Source: Pseudomonas sp. (GTDB lineage Bacteria > Pseudomonadota > Gammaproteobacteria > Pseudomonadales > Pseudomonadaceae). From it: a stretch of DNA of 64,000 nt. Position 1 is the stretch's first letter; every line of letters starts with the position of its first letter. The notes beneath the pieces were generated by a model, which was given only the letters and a program-made list of their open reading frames with translations, was not told the DNA's origin and did not search any database. The stretch lies in assembly GCF_002796985.1 (NCBI RefSeq), contig NZ_PEKX01000007.1:1381941-1445940 (forward strand), given 5' to 3'. Positions 36,903 to 45,849 of the stretch are shown here, in pieces. The translations under genes and the position numbers were made by a program.

Positions 36903-37493
36903 TCAGCGAATCGCCGCCAGATAGCTGGCCAGCGCAGTGATGTCCTTGTCGTTCAAACGCTTGGCGATAGCTCCCATCATGCCGTCGGGATCGCCGCTGC
37001 GTTCGCCCTTGCGCCAGGCGTGCAGTTGGGCTTCCAGGTAGGCAGCCTGCTGCCCGGCCAATCTTGGGAAGGGCCCATCTCCGATGGCGGAGGGGCCGTG
37101 ACAACTGAAGCAGGCTGGAATGTCGCGCGCCATGTCGCCCTGGTAATAGAGCTTTTCCGCCGGGGTGGCAGCCAGGTTCTGGCCTCGCACCTGGAGCACG
37201 GGTGGCTTGCCTTGCGCCGCAAAATAGGCAGCGGCAGGCTGCAGCAGATCGGCCGAGGCGTAGGCTTCCGCCATCGGCCCCATCAGCGCATTGCTACGCC
37301 GTTTTGAATTGAAATTCGTGACCTGCGCGGAGATGTAGCTGGCCGATAGCCCGGCCAGCACCGGTCCTTGTGCGGTCCCCTCGCCCTGCATGCCATGGCA
37401 GACCGCGCAGGCTTGAACAGCATCCGGTACTCCGTCGGCGATGGCCGCTCCGGCAATACATGAAAAAAGTACGACAGAAGTCCATCTGAGCAT
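36903..37493 (-). CDS. tsdB: Diheme cytochrome c4, TsdB-like electron acceptor
   Basis: 196 residues from MLRWTSVVLF, signal peptide to about residue 19. Heme sites CAVCH (29-33) and CFSCH (128-132). Two homologous cytochrome c halves, as in cytochromes c4. Lies directly before tsdA with a 9-nt gap, the arrangement known for tsdBA, so it probably takes electrons from TsdA to the terminal oxidase. The upstream 395-bp gap must hold the promoter. Confidence 0.82.
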   Translation of the reverse strand: MLRWTSVVLFSCIAGAAIADGVPDAVQACAVCHGMQGEGTAQGPVLAGLSASYISAQVTNFNSKRRSNALMGPMAEAYASADLLQPAAAYFAAQGKPPVLQVRGQNLAATPAEKLYYQGDMARDIPACFSCHGPSAIGDGPFPRLAGQQAAYLEAQLHAWRKGERSGDPDGMMGAIAKRLNDKDITALASYLAAIR

Positions 37494-37888
37494 CGAGTTT
37501 CCCGCCTCTTCATGCTGCAACAGCGCTGAGTGTAGACGGCTTCGACAGGCGCAGAACGAGTTGTGCCTGGCTGCCGTTGCTGAGTGGGTGCCCACTATCG
37601 CTCTCCCTGACGCAATCCAAACCTGGCCGCCGTGGCTTGGAGATGTTCATCCCCGTTGCCCGCAATGATTTGATGCCCAAGCTCGATAACGGGCGCCCCC
37701 AGGAGGAAGCGCATGCAACCCGCTGAGTGATTGGGTGCAGATACCCGGAAAATGGTTCGCTGAAGCGACAGGCGGGTGGCTGACGTGCCGATTGATTGAC
37801 CCAGGTCCATGAACTGTGAAGGTCGATTTGTTCGCAAGTTTTGCATGCTGGAGACTGGTCGCTCTGTATACAGTTTCTGGAGTTAATG
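37494..37888. other. Divergent intergenic region, tsdB to the glycine-zipper gene
   Basis: 395 bp with no supported gene. Contains short frames on both strands without ribosome sites or homology; some stretches (37560-37740) look like decayed coding DNA. The two promoters should lie near its ends. Confidence 0.35.
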
Positions 37889-38290
37889 ATGCGAAAGTCC
37901 TTGTCTGCACTTGCTTTTACCCTCCTGGCGTCCCAGGGCGCTATGGCCGGCGAGACCACCAACACTGCTGTCGGTGGCGGTCTCGGCGGCGCTTTGGGAA
38001 GCGTAGTGGGTAATGCTGTCGGTGGTAGTACTGGCGCCACAATCGGTGCCGGGGTTGGGGGTGCTGCAGGCGGAGCGATGTCCGCGAAAGATGGAAAGAA
38101 GACCGAGGCGGCGATTGGCGGGGGCCTTGGCGCGGCGGGTGGTCAGGTCGTAGGCAACAAGGTGGGCGGCTCGACAGGTGGACTGATTGGTGCCGGTTTG
38201 GGTGGGGCAGCAGGAAGCGCCATTGGCAACAACCTTGCTGATGACGACCACGACCATCACGACAATCACCACCACAAGCACCGCCGTTAA
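37889..38290 (+). CDS. Exported glycine-zipper protein with a His-rich tail
   Basis: 133 residues. GGAG lies 6 nt before the second of two tandem ATGs. Signal peptide 1-21 (...GAMAGE). The rest is built of glycine-zipper stretches (GGGLGGALGSVVGNAVGGST and GGGLGAAGGQVVGNKVGGST), the two halves being near-duplicates about 50 residues apart. It ends DDDHDHHDNHHHKHRR, a likely metal-binding tail. Glycine zippers insert in or line membranes. Function unknown. Confidence 0.75.
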   Translation: MRKSLSALAFTLLASQGAMAGETTNTAVGGGLGGALGSVVGNAVGGSTGATIGAGVGGAAGGAMSAKDGKKTEAAIGGGLGAAGGQVVGNKVGGSTGGLIGAGLGGAAGSAIGNNLADDDHDHHDNHHHKHRR

Positions 38291-38621
38291 CTGCTATTGG
38301 CGATGCTGGAGAGCCCGTGTACTAGCGGGCCATTGTCCTCGTCCAAAGGCCTGTTCGATCGAGCCAGCTTGACGTTGGCTCATGGCCGTAGCGCTTTACC
38401 TCGGCAAAGTTCTTTCATGGCCCCTCTCCGCGCAAATGATCGGTGTCCGGAAACGCATGCCAGTCATTCAATGGGGGCCGGATCACCGTTGGCGCCCCAC
38501 AAAAACTCAATTGATGCACGCTTGCCGTTCGAGTGAATCTACTCGATTGGTCCCGGCTGGTCCGTCACAAGCTGCATGTCTCTTTTCTCCGCAAAAGAAG
38601 TGCTCTCTTTTCTTGGCGCAA
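38291..38621. other. Intergenic region with two weak hairpins
   Basis: 331 bp between convergent genes. GCCCG/CGGGC (38313-38330) and GAGCCA/TGGCTC (about 38360-38381) could end the glycine-zipper transcript. Nothing else supported. Confidence 0.4.
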
Positions 38622-39617
38622 CTAATGCTTTAGCTGTCGTCGGTGCTCAACGGGCGTCATGCCAAACCAGCGCTGATGAGCGCGGCAGAAAGAGGTGGCT
38701 CGTGTATAGCCCAATTGAAGAGAGATCTGCCCGATCGTCAGATTCGACTGGGAGAGCAACTGTTCCGCGCGATGTTTGCGGATTGCGTCGACGTGCTCCT
38801 CGAAGTCGATGCCGTCGTTGGCCAATCGCCGCTGGAGGGTTCTCGGGTGCAATCTCAGCGCCAGCGCAACCTGTTCGAGGCTGCAACGCTGTACCGGTAG
38901 CAGGGCATGGATCTGGCGCTCCACTTCAAGACTGAGTTTCTCGTCTGCCGTGGAGTGTGCTTCGAGATAGAAGCGAACGATCGAATGGAGCATCGGATCG
39001 TGTCTGGCGCTGGGGCGCTGCATGTCCTTCCTGCTGATCACCAAGGCGTTGTGTTCCTGCCCGAACAGAACGGGGCATCCGAAGTATTCTCGGTAAACCT
39101 CGGCTTCTGCCTGGGGCTGATGCCGCAGGAGCACGGTCACTGGCTGGAACGGTGTGCCCAGAATTTCAGCCATCAGCAGTCGACCATGCAGGAGCGATTT
39201 CTCGACGATCTGAGGGATCTCTTCGATGCAGGGCAATGCATTCCTGAAAACGAGAAGCTGGCATCCGGGACGCCGCTCGATGTGAAACATGATCGAGGGG
39301 CTGTAGATGCGCATGTAGCGCACCACTGCAGCCAACCCTTCCCCAGCGGTTGGCGCCGTTTGGGCAAGATGCTGGAGCGGGCCCAGGAGCGTAGATTTTT
39401 GACGTTTTGCCAGCTCCATGCCGAACTCCGGCATGCTCAATGCTCGGGCGCTGCCTTCGAAGATCTGCACGAGGCTCCGGTAAGAGAATTTCTTCTCATA
39501 GTCGCCGACAACGTCCATCCCGATTCGATGAGGGGCCAGGTGATCGCGTAGCGAGGCTCCGCGTTCAGAGAGAAGTTCGCCAAACTGAAGAAAGGCTGTA
39601 CCGCGGATGGTATCCAT
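38622..39617 (-). CDS. AraC-family regulator (arabinose-binding-domain type)
   Basis: 331 residues from MDTIRGTAFLQFGELL; the longer frame adds an unrelated leader. N-terminal Arabinose_bd-like domain (PF12625 kind: ...PEFGMELAKRQKSTLLGPL) and C-terminal helix-turn-helix domain (HPRTLQRRLANDGIDFEEHV, then QLGYTRATSFCRAHQRWFGM). Sits next to the alkylsulfatase operon on the same strand, but separated from it by a terminator at 39793-39812, so it is a candidate regulator of that operon. Ligand unknown. Confidence 0.87.
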   Translation of the reverse strand: MDTIRGTAFLQFGELLSERGASLRDHLAPHRIGMDVVGDYEKKFSYRSLVQIFEGSARALSMPEFGMELAKRQKSTLLGPLQHLAQTAPTAGEGLAAVVRYMRIYSPSIMFHIERRPGCQLLVFRNALPCIEEIPQIVEKSLLHGRLLMAEILGTPFQPVTVLLRHQPQAEAEVYREYFGCPVLFGQEHNALVISRKDMQRPSARHDPMLHSIVRFYLEAHSTADEKLSLEVERQIHALLPVQRCSLEQVALALRLHPRTLQRRLANDGIDFEEHVDAIRKHRAEQLLSQSNLTIGQISLQLGYTRATSFCRAHQRWFGMTPVEHRRQLKH

Positions 39618-39792
39618 AGTCTGTAACGCCCGAATTGGCGCCGGATAGCGAGTACGGCGCTCAGTGCGTGGCGACGAAAATTCCTTGATTCGTCGATGTA
39701 GGCTGGATGGAGCAGGGCATCGAAACGCTGGAGTCGCGTTGACCTGGAGCCGTTGCTTGCGGCAAGGCCATAACAGCGCTTTGCAGAGCAAA

Positions 39793-39812
39793 CCACCGGC
39801 TTCTGCCGGTGG
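39793..39812 (-). terminator. Terminator of the alkylsulfatase gene
   Basis: Stem CCACCGGC/GCCGGTGG with a TTCT loop, 34 nt past the stop. Followed on the minus strand by TTTG. Confidence 0.72.
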
Positions 39813-39845
39813 CTTGCGGTAGGTGCCGTTGTGCCCTGACGGGTG

Positions 39846-41867
39846 TTACGGCGTGACGATGTTGAACCAGAAGTCGAAGTTGTCCATGTAGCCCATCAGT
39901 TCGCCGAGCTTCTCCTGGTTGCCGTCGACCTTCAGCTCACCCGAAGCGACCGCGTCCTTGAGCGTGGTCTGCTTGAGCATCAGCTTGTTCAAGGTGTCGC
40001 GGGTCAGCGTGAGCGTGGCGTCGGCTTCCTTGGATTGCAGGCCCTCGGTGTGGTTCAGCACGCCGTTGCCCATTTCCAGCAGGTACTTCTTCTTCAGGTC
40101 GGTGAAGTCCAGGTTGAGGGCGATGTGCTTGTCCGCCACCTCAGGCCCTTTCAGACGCATGGCCAGGTAGTCGAAGAACAGGTCCAGGTCCATGGCCTTC
40201 ACGGTGTCCGGGCTGGCGGTATCCGGGGTCGGCAGCTTCTGCACGCCCTCGCGCAGCTCTTTCGCGCCGGTGAGGTAGAAGTTGCGCCACGGGCCACTTT
40301 CGGCCTGGTAGCCCAGTTGCTCCAGTGCGTCGGCCTGCAGGTTCTTCGCGGCCTGGTTGTTCGGGTCGGCGAACACTACGTGGTTCACCACTTCGGCCAC
40401 CCAGCGGTAGTCACCCTTGTCGTAATACTCCTTGGCCTTCTTCAGCACGGCATCGGCGCCGCCCATCATGTCGACGTAGCGCTTGCCTTCCTCGTCCGGC
40501 GGCAGCTCGTTCAGGGTGGCGGGGTTGCCGTTGAACCAGCCCAGGTACAGCACGTAGGTGGCCTTGACGTTGTGGTTGAGCGAGCCGTAGTAGCCGCGGT
40601 TGGAGAAGTGCGAGGCGATCGATGCGGGCAGTTTCACCTGCTCGGCGATCTCGGTCATGGTGTAGCCCTTGTTGGCCAGGCGCAGGGTCTCGTCGTTGAT
40701 GTAGCGGTACATGTCGCGCTGCGACGACAGCTGCTCACGAACTTCCTTGTTGCCCCAGACCGGCCAGTGGTGCATGGCGTACATCACCTTCACGTCGTCG
40801 CCCCACATCTTCAGCGCCTCGTTGAGGTACTTGGACCAGGGCAGCGGCTCGCGGATCTTCGCGCCGCGCAGCGAGTAGGTGTTGTGCAGGGTGTGGGTGG
40901 AGTCCTCGGCCGTGTTGAGGGCCTTCTTCTCCTTGATGTAGTACATCATCTCGGCCGGCGCTTCGCTGCCCGGCGCATAGAGGAACTCATAGGTGAGCCC
41001 GTCGATCACGCGCTTCTCACCGGTCTTGCTGATGATGTCGGTGGGCGGAATGAGGGTCACGGTACCGGCGGAAGTGGTGGTGCCCAGGCCGGCGCCCAAC
41101 TGGCCGGTATCGCTGGGCGGCAGCAGGTTGCCGTACATGTAGCTGGCGCGGCGGCTCATGGCGGTGCCGGCCATCACGTTCTCGGCCACGGCGTGTTCGA
41201 GGAAGCCCAGTGGCGCGTAGATCTTGACCTTGCCAGCCTTGACGTCCTTCTCGTCCACTACGCCGCGCACGCCGCCGTAATGGTCAACGTGGCTGTGGGT
41301 GTAGATCACCGCCACTACCGGTTTTTTCGGCCGATGCTTGTAGTACAGCGCCAGTGCGGCCTTGGCCGTCTCCTCGGAGATCAGCGGGTCGAAAATGGTA
41401 ATACCGCTCTTGCCCTCGACGATGGTCATGTTCGACAGGTCGTAGTTACGTACCTGGTAGATACCGTCGGTGACCTCAAACAGACCGGAGATGTTGATCA
41501 GCTGCGATTGCCGCCACAGGCTCGGGTTGGTCGAGGCAGGCGCCGCTTCACCTTCCTTGATGAAGTTGTACTTGGCCGGGTCCCAGATCATGTTGCCTTT
41601 CTCGCCCTTGATCGGCTCGGAAGGCAGCGGGGCGATGAAGCCCTTGTGCGCCAATTCGAACGAAGTCTTGTCACTGAAGGGCAGTTCCTTGAGCAACGCA
41701 TCGTTGGCGGCCTTGGTTGCCTCGGTGGCCGCCTTGGGCGACTCGGCGGCCCAGGCCTGGGTGGTCATCGAGATGGCCGCCGCCAGGGCGAACGAGGTAC
41801 TGAACTTCCAGAGGCTGCTAGCCTGCGAGTGTCCAAGCGGGTTCGAGTTTCGATCGATCGCTTTCAT
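39846..41867 (-). CDS. sdsA: Secreted alkylsulfatase, SdsA-like
   Basis: 673 residues from MKAIDRNSNPLG, with AAGGAG ahead. Signal peptide to about residue 40 (...TTQAWA). Metallo-beta-lactamase-fold catalytic domain with THSHVDHYGG (H191, H193, D195, H196), a central dimerisation domain, and a C-terminal SCP-2-like domain for long alkyl chains. Known members hydrolyse primary alkyl sulfates such as SDS to the alcohol and sulfate. Within one gene set with a lipoprotein and FadL porin, so the substrate is probably a long-chain alkyl sulfate. The symbol follows the known Pseudomonas enzyme. Confidence 0.9.
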   Translation of the reverse strand: MKAIDRNSNPLGHSQASSLWKFSTSFALAAAISMTTQAWAAESPKAATEATKAANDALLKELPFSDKTSFELAHKGFIAPLPSEPIKGEKGNMIWDPAKYNFIKEGEAAPASTNPSLWRQSQLINISGLFEVTDGIYQVRNYDLSNMTIVEGKSGITIFDPLISEETAKAALALYYKHRPKKPVVAVIYTHSHVDHYGGVRGVVDEKDVKAGKVKIYAPLGFLEHAVAENVMAGTAMSRRASYMYGNLLPPSDTGQLGAGLGTTTSAGTVTLIPPTDIISKTGEKRVIDGLTYEFLYAPGSEAPAEMMYYIKEKKALNTAEDSTHTLHNTYSLRGAKIREPLPWSKYLNEALKMWGDDVKVMYAMHHWPVWGNKEVREQLSSQRDMYRYINDETLRLANKGYTMTEIAEQVKLPASIASHFSNRGYYGSLNHNVKATYVLYLGWFNGNPATLNELPPDEEGKRYVDMMGGADAVLKKAKEYYDKGDYRWVAEVVNHVVFADPNNQAAKNLQADALEQLGYQAESGPWRNFYLTGAKELREGVQKLPTPDTASPDTVKAMDLDLFFDYLAMRLKGPEVADKHIALNLDFTDLKKKYLLEMGNGVLNHTEGLQSKEADATLTLTRDTLNKLMLKQTTLKDAVASGELKVDGNQEKLGELMGYMDNFDFWFNIVTP

Positions 41868-42024
41868 TTCAAGCTCCTTCTTGCGTGACGCGCTGTACCC
41901 TTCGAGGCAACTGCCAGCATTGTGTGTTGTGGTACTTCCCGAGTATTTCAGCGGCGGCATTTTCCGGCCGTCTGCGAGCGCTGGGCTCCTGGCTTGCGCC
42001 AGGCGCCCTGGCGCGATGGCAGGG

Positions 42025-42693
42025 TCACTTCTTCAGTTGTTCGAACGACTTGACCATGTCCCGCGCCCAGCCATCGAGTACGGCCTTGGCGTCATTGGCG
42101 GTCATGACCTGAGAGGAGTTATCCAGCTCGGCACCCGCGCCTTTACGCACGACTTCGGCCACGACCTTTCCATCGCTGCCATCGAGGAAAGCGGCTTCGG
42201 TGGCCAGGCTGGTGTCCTGGTCACGGATACCGGTGGCGGTGCTGACGCCGGCGGCGATCAGAGCGATCGGGATGACTTCATACGGCTGCAGGCCCTTGGT
42301 CGAGGCGCTGACGGCGGTGATCGCCGGGCGCACGATCAGCACACCCGCGCCAGGGCCGCTGGCGAGGGGGAGGACCTTGGAGAATTGCGTCTGGAGTACC
42401 TGGTCGTAGTACTTGGTGATGCCGTCCAGGGTGCCCTGCGGGATCTTCTCGCTGGGCTGCGGCTGCGGGTAGAGCTGGCTCGGCTCGACATAGACGCTGG
42501 TGAACTGGCTGGCATCGATGCCCGGTTTGATCCAGCGCATGACCGGTGCGCCGGTGGGCGATTTCTCTTCCTTGAGGACGCTGTAGTCTTTGAGAAAGCC
42601 TGAGTATTTCTCGGGCTCGACGTACTTGCTCGCGCAGCCGGTCAACAGCATGAAAGCCAGGGACAGCGGTACTGCGGTGTGGATCAACTTCAT
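42025..42693 (-). CDS. DUF3313-family lipoprotein
   Basis: 222 residues with lipobox LLTGC (C20), so lipid-anchored, most likely in the outer membrane (residue after Cys is A). The later part (SPTGAPVMRWIKPGID, then VLPLASGPGAGVLIVRPAIT) fits the DUF3313 family of unknown function. 157 bp before the alkylsulfatase gene and 69 bp after the FadL gene, same strand. Confidence 0.85.
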   Translation of the reverse strand: MKLIHTAVPLSLAFMLLTGCASKYVEPEKYSGFLKDYSVLKEEKSPTGAPVMRWIKPGIDASQFTSVYVEPSQLYPQPQPSEKIPQGTLDGITKYYDQVLQTQFSKVLPLASGPGAGVLIVRPAITAVSASTKGLQPYEVIPIALIAAGVSTATGIRDQDTSLATEAAFLDGSDGKVVAEVVRKGAGAELDNSSQVMTANDAKAVLDGWARDMVKSFEQLKK

Positions 42694-42762
42694 CGTATAG
42701 CTCCTTGTGAACGATTCCGAAGTCTGTGAGGTGCGCGGCTCCGAACGAGCCGTATCAAGGGT

Positions 42763-44058
42763 TTAGAAGCGCCAGGTGGCACCGCCGCCGATGATGTGCA
42801 GAGCGGCATTGCGGTAGGTGCCTGAAAGGGTTTCGCCAGAGCGCGATTTGCTCTGCTCGACGTCCATGTCGCCGAGCCAGACCAGGGTGTAGGCGAGGTG
42901 CAGGTCCAGGCCTTCCTCGACCTGGTAGTTCACCCCGGTCGCCAGGCGCCAGTTCTCGGCCATGGGGTTGTCCACGGTGCGGTCCTTGTCGTCCACCGCC
43001 GAGCTGTCGTAGCCCAGGCCCAGGCTCCAGCGCCATTGCGGGGTGGCCTGGTACTGGGTGCCGACGGAGGCGTGCCAGGTGTCCTTGTATTTGCGGTCGA
43101 CGGTGCGGTCCACGCCGCCGGCGTTGGCGTCCACGTCCACGCCGATTTCGCCGAACTCGCTCCAGTCCTGCCAGCCCAGGCTGCCCAGCAGCTTCCACTG
43201 CGGGTCGAGCTGGTGGGCGATGCTCAGGGTCGCCGTTTGCGGGATGTTCACGTCCAGTTCCAGAGAGCCCACGTCCAGGCGGTTCAGCGCGGCGTTGATG
43301 ATGGGGTTGCTGACCTTGCTCACGTCCGGGCTGTCCTCGAACTCCAGCTTCACCTTGCTGGTGTAGGCGAGGCCGATCTGCGTGCTGTCGCTGAGCCGGT
43401 AGAGCAGGCCGAGGTTGACCCCGACGCCAACGTCGGTGTCCTTGTACTCCAGCTGGCCGTCGGGGTTGTCGCGCAGGCCGAGCAGGTTGTTGTTGATGGC
43501 CATCTCGGTGCGGTAGTAGCCGTAGACGATGCGCGGGCCGATGCCGACCGTGAGGTCGTCGGTGAACTGGTGGGCGATCGTGGGCTGGAAGGACACGCCG
43601 ATAATCGCCGTCTCCTGGCTGAAGTAGCGGCCGGCCCAATCGTCGTCATAGTTCAGCGCCAGGCCGAAGTTGCCGTACATGCCGAAGCCGATGGCCGAAC
43701 GCTCGTCGATCTGCTGGCTGACGAAGAAGCTGGCGCCGGGCAGCCATTGCAGGGCATTGCCGCCCTCGTTGCCGTCGAACTGGTTGTTGGCGTCGCGGGA
43801 GAAGCGGATGTCACCCAGGATCACCTGGGCGTTGGCGCTGATCTGCGTCCCCTTGAGCTGGGCGATGCCGGCGGGGTTGCTCATCAGGATGCTGGGGTCG
43901 CTGGCGAGGGCGGCGGAGCCGGCATTGGCCAGGCCCATGCCTTCCTGCCCGGCCTCGTAGATCATGATGCCGCCGGCCTGCGCGTAGCCAGCGCAAAGCC
44001 CATAGGCCAAAGCGGTGCCGTATAGAGCCTGTTTCGCGTGAAAACGGTATCCCTTCAT
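42763..44058 (-). CDS. FadL/TodX-type outer-membrane hydrophobic-substrate porin
   Basis: 431 residues, signal peptide to about residue 27 (...AGYAQA). FadL hallmarks: AGQEGMGLANAGSAALASDPSI near the N-terminus (hatch domain, NPAGIAQLKG) and a 14-strand barrel ending in TWRF. Imports fatty acids or other hydrophobic compounds. First gene of the minus-strand group with the lipoprotein and alkylsulfatase, hence likely importer of the alkyl sulfate or its alcohol product (inference). Confidence 0.92.
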   Translation of the reverse strand: MKGYRFHAKQALYGTALAYGLCAGYAQAGGIMIYEAGQEGMGLANAGSAALASDPSILMSNPAGIAQLKGTQISANAQVILGDIRFSRDANNQFDGNEGGNALQWLPGASFFVSQQIDERSAIGFGMYGNFGLALNYDDDWAGRYFSQETAIIGVSFQPTIAHQFTDDLTVGIGPRIVYGYYRTEMAINNNLLGLRDNPDGQLEYKDTDVGVGVNLGLLYRLSDSTQIGLAYTSKVKLEFEDSPDVSKVSNPIINAALNRLDVGSLELDVNIPQTATLSIAHQLDPQWKLLGSLGWQDWSEFGEIGVDVDANAGGVDRTVDRKYKDTWHASVGTQYQATPQWRWSLGLGYDSSAVDDKDRTVDNPMAENWRLATGVNYQVEEGLDLHLAYTLVWLGDMDVEQSKSRSGETLSGTYRNAALHIIGGGATWRF

Positions 44059-44813
44059 TGCGCATCCCCTGAACGTTCTCGGATTGGCTGTCAGGCCGTG
44101 AGGGCCTGATTACTTCGCTCCGAATACTTTCTGGAGACGACCTCTCAAGCTGCGCGCATGCAGCTTGGCTGTGAGAGGTCAGCCTAGTCAGAGATGTCGC
44201 TTCTGCAACCGCAGCACACCAGTTTGTGAACAGTTTTCTGTGCAATTCACGACGCTGATTGGAGGGCAAAGAGAACCGCGTAGACGTTGATTTCATTGCG
44301 ATTAGCGATAAGCAACGCACTTTTGTCGAGCCGGTCCAGCACAAAGCAGGGTCAAAAAAATGTCGCCAAATGATTATGTTTTTTAGTGCGCCACCAACCG
44401 AGCTTGGGATTCGAAACCCTTTAACCGGCGGCCTTGGCGTTCGCGCGGAGGGAGTAGCCGTCATTTTTTCCAAGTGTGTATTGGGGCCCAATTGACGTCT
44501 TGAGCGAATACGAATGCTGCAAGGCCTCGACGGAGAGGGAACCCTTCCGGGGCGTATAGAAATACAGCGCCCTCGGTCACCGATACCGCGAGGGGCGCCT
44601 CGCCATCGGCAAGGCGAGGTGTGAGGCATGCTCAGCGATGTGCCGCGCCTGATGAGAGAAGCGTGGTTGGTGGCAGCGCACCTGAGCCGGGGCTTTGCGT
44701 CGAGCGTAGAGCGCTCCGTGTCAGGGGCTGATTGGCCTTGGCCCGCCAGCGCCCCAGTGAACGGAGGGCAGCACCGTGCAAGGGCAGGGACCTACGCCGA
44801 CTCCCCGTATTCT
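44059..44813. other. 755-bp intergenic region upstream of the FadL gene
   Basis: No convincing gene. Contains the palindrome at 44139-44180, a clearly AT-rich stretch (44200-44490, promoter area), and a GCCTCGCC hairpin (44597-44620) that may end the desaturase transcript. Small frames at 44259 and 44628 have no ribosome site or homology. Confidence 0.4.
44139..44180. promoter_or_regulatory. Large interrupted palindrome before the FadL gene
   Basis: GACCTCTCA (44139-44147) and TGAGAGGTC (44172-44180) are exact inverses, with inner arms AGCTGC (44148-44153) and GCAGCT (44160-44165). It lies 81-122 nt upstream of the FadL start, in its leader or promoter, and could be an operator or a leader hairpin/attenuator. 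Confidence 0.5.
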
Positions 44814-45833
44814 TCAGGCCGCGTGATGCGAGGACACCAGCCGCAGTACCTCCAGATAGCCCGGCGGCGCACTGGTTGCGTTGCGTTCGCGCAGCATCCG
44901 ATGCATTAACGGCAAGCGGAAGTAAGGCACCGAGGCCATGACGTGATGCTCGATGTGGTAGTTCACATTGATGGGCGCCACCGTGGCGCGGGCAATCAAG
45001 CCGGCGTGCGTGGTGCGGGTATTGAGGAAGTTGTCCGCCGCAGTGTCGGTACATGCGTGTTCGGCCATGGAGCGAATGCGCACGAACGCGGAGAAGGGCG
45101 TCATGTAGGCGAGAATCCAGGCGAGGTACAGCCAGGGATGGCCCAGCGCCCAGAGCAGGCCAAAGAGCACCGCGTTGGTGAGGACGGTCGGCGTCACGTT
45201 GCGCAGGAACATCCGGCTACGGCTGATGAGCGTCTGGTCGTCAGCGGGCAACCTGAGTTGTTCGTTGGCCACTGTCCACTTGATATAGCCGGCGTCCATG
45301 AGGAAGCGGCCGACGAAGAACTTGATGCCCGTCAGGCCGCTGACATCGCGCAGCAGCTTGCGGACGAGCGATGCTCGCGTCGTCGGAAAAGGGGCGACCA
45401 GCGAGAGATCGGGGTCCTCCGCCTGGCCGGTTCTGGAGTGATGCAGCAGATGGTGAGCGCGGTACTTCTTCAGGTCGTTCCAGATCGGCCTGGCGCAAAC
45501 CCAGTCGACAAAGACCTCATTGAGCCAGCGGCGCTTGAACAGCGTGCCGTGGGAGGCATCGTGCATCAGGATCGCCAGGGCCAACTGGCGGCCGGCGAGC
45601 AGGGCGATGGCGATCAGGAACACCGGTATCGCCACGATCAGCGGCTGCGCGCCCGCCCAGGCCATGGCGGCGAAGGCGAGGGCGATGACACCCCAGGTAA
45701 AGCCGACGGCGGCAAATCCCATGGCGTCCGAACGCTCGGTCAGCATGCGGATCTCGTCCCGACTGAAAATGTCCGTGACCTTGCGACGTATGCTGGATGA
45801 GCGTTCCTGGCTAACGGCGGAATCCTGGAGCAT
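44814..45833 (-). CDS. Membrane fatty acid desaturase
   Basis: 339 residues. Three His boxes of membrane desaturases: HDASH (91-95), HHLLHH (127-132), and HIEHH near 297. Four membrane helices. Converts saturated acyl chains to unsaturated ones with O2 at the inner membrane. Starts 16 nt after the PaaX-type regulator gene, same strand, so probably co-transcribed and controlled by it. Confidence 0.9.
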   Translation of the reverse strand: MLQDSAVSQERSSSIRRKVTDIFSRDEIRMLTERSDAMGFAAVGFTWGVIALAFAAMAWAGAQPLIVAIPVFLIAIALLAGRQLALAILMHDASHGTLFKRRWLNEVFVDWVCARPIWNDLKKYRAHHLLHHSRTGQAEDPDLSLVAPFPTTRASLVRKLLRDVSGLTGIKFFVGRFLMDAGYIKWTVANEQLRLPADDQTLISRSRMFLRNVTPTVLTNAVLFGLLWALGHPWLYLAWILAYMTPFSAFVRIRSMAEHACTDTAADNFLNTRTTHAGLIARATVAPINVNYHIEHHVMASVPYFRLPLMHRMLRERNATSAPPGYLEVLRLVSSHHAA

Positions 45834-45849
45834 GGCAACCTCGTGACTG

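Noticed and set aside
39843..41888. A 681-residue plus-strand frame opposite the alkylsulfatase gene
   Set aside because: Antisense shadow; the minus-strand frame has the metallo-beta-lactamase motif, signal peptide and ribosome site.
44628..44909. Plus-strand frame of 93 residues upstream of and overlapping the desaturase gene end
   Set aside because: No ribosome site, no recognisable sequence, and it overlaps the desaturase coding end.
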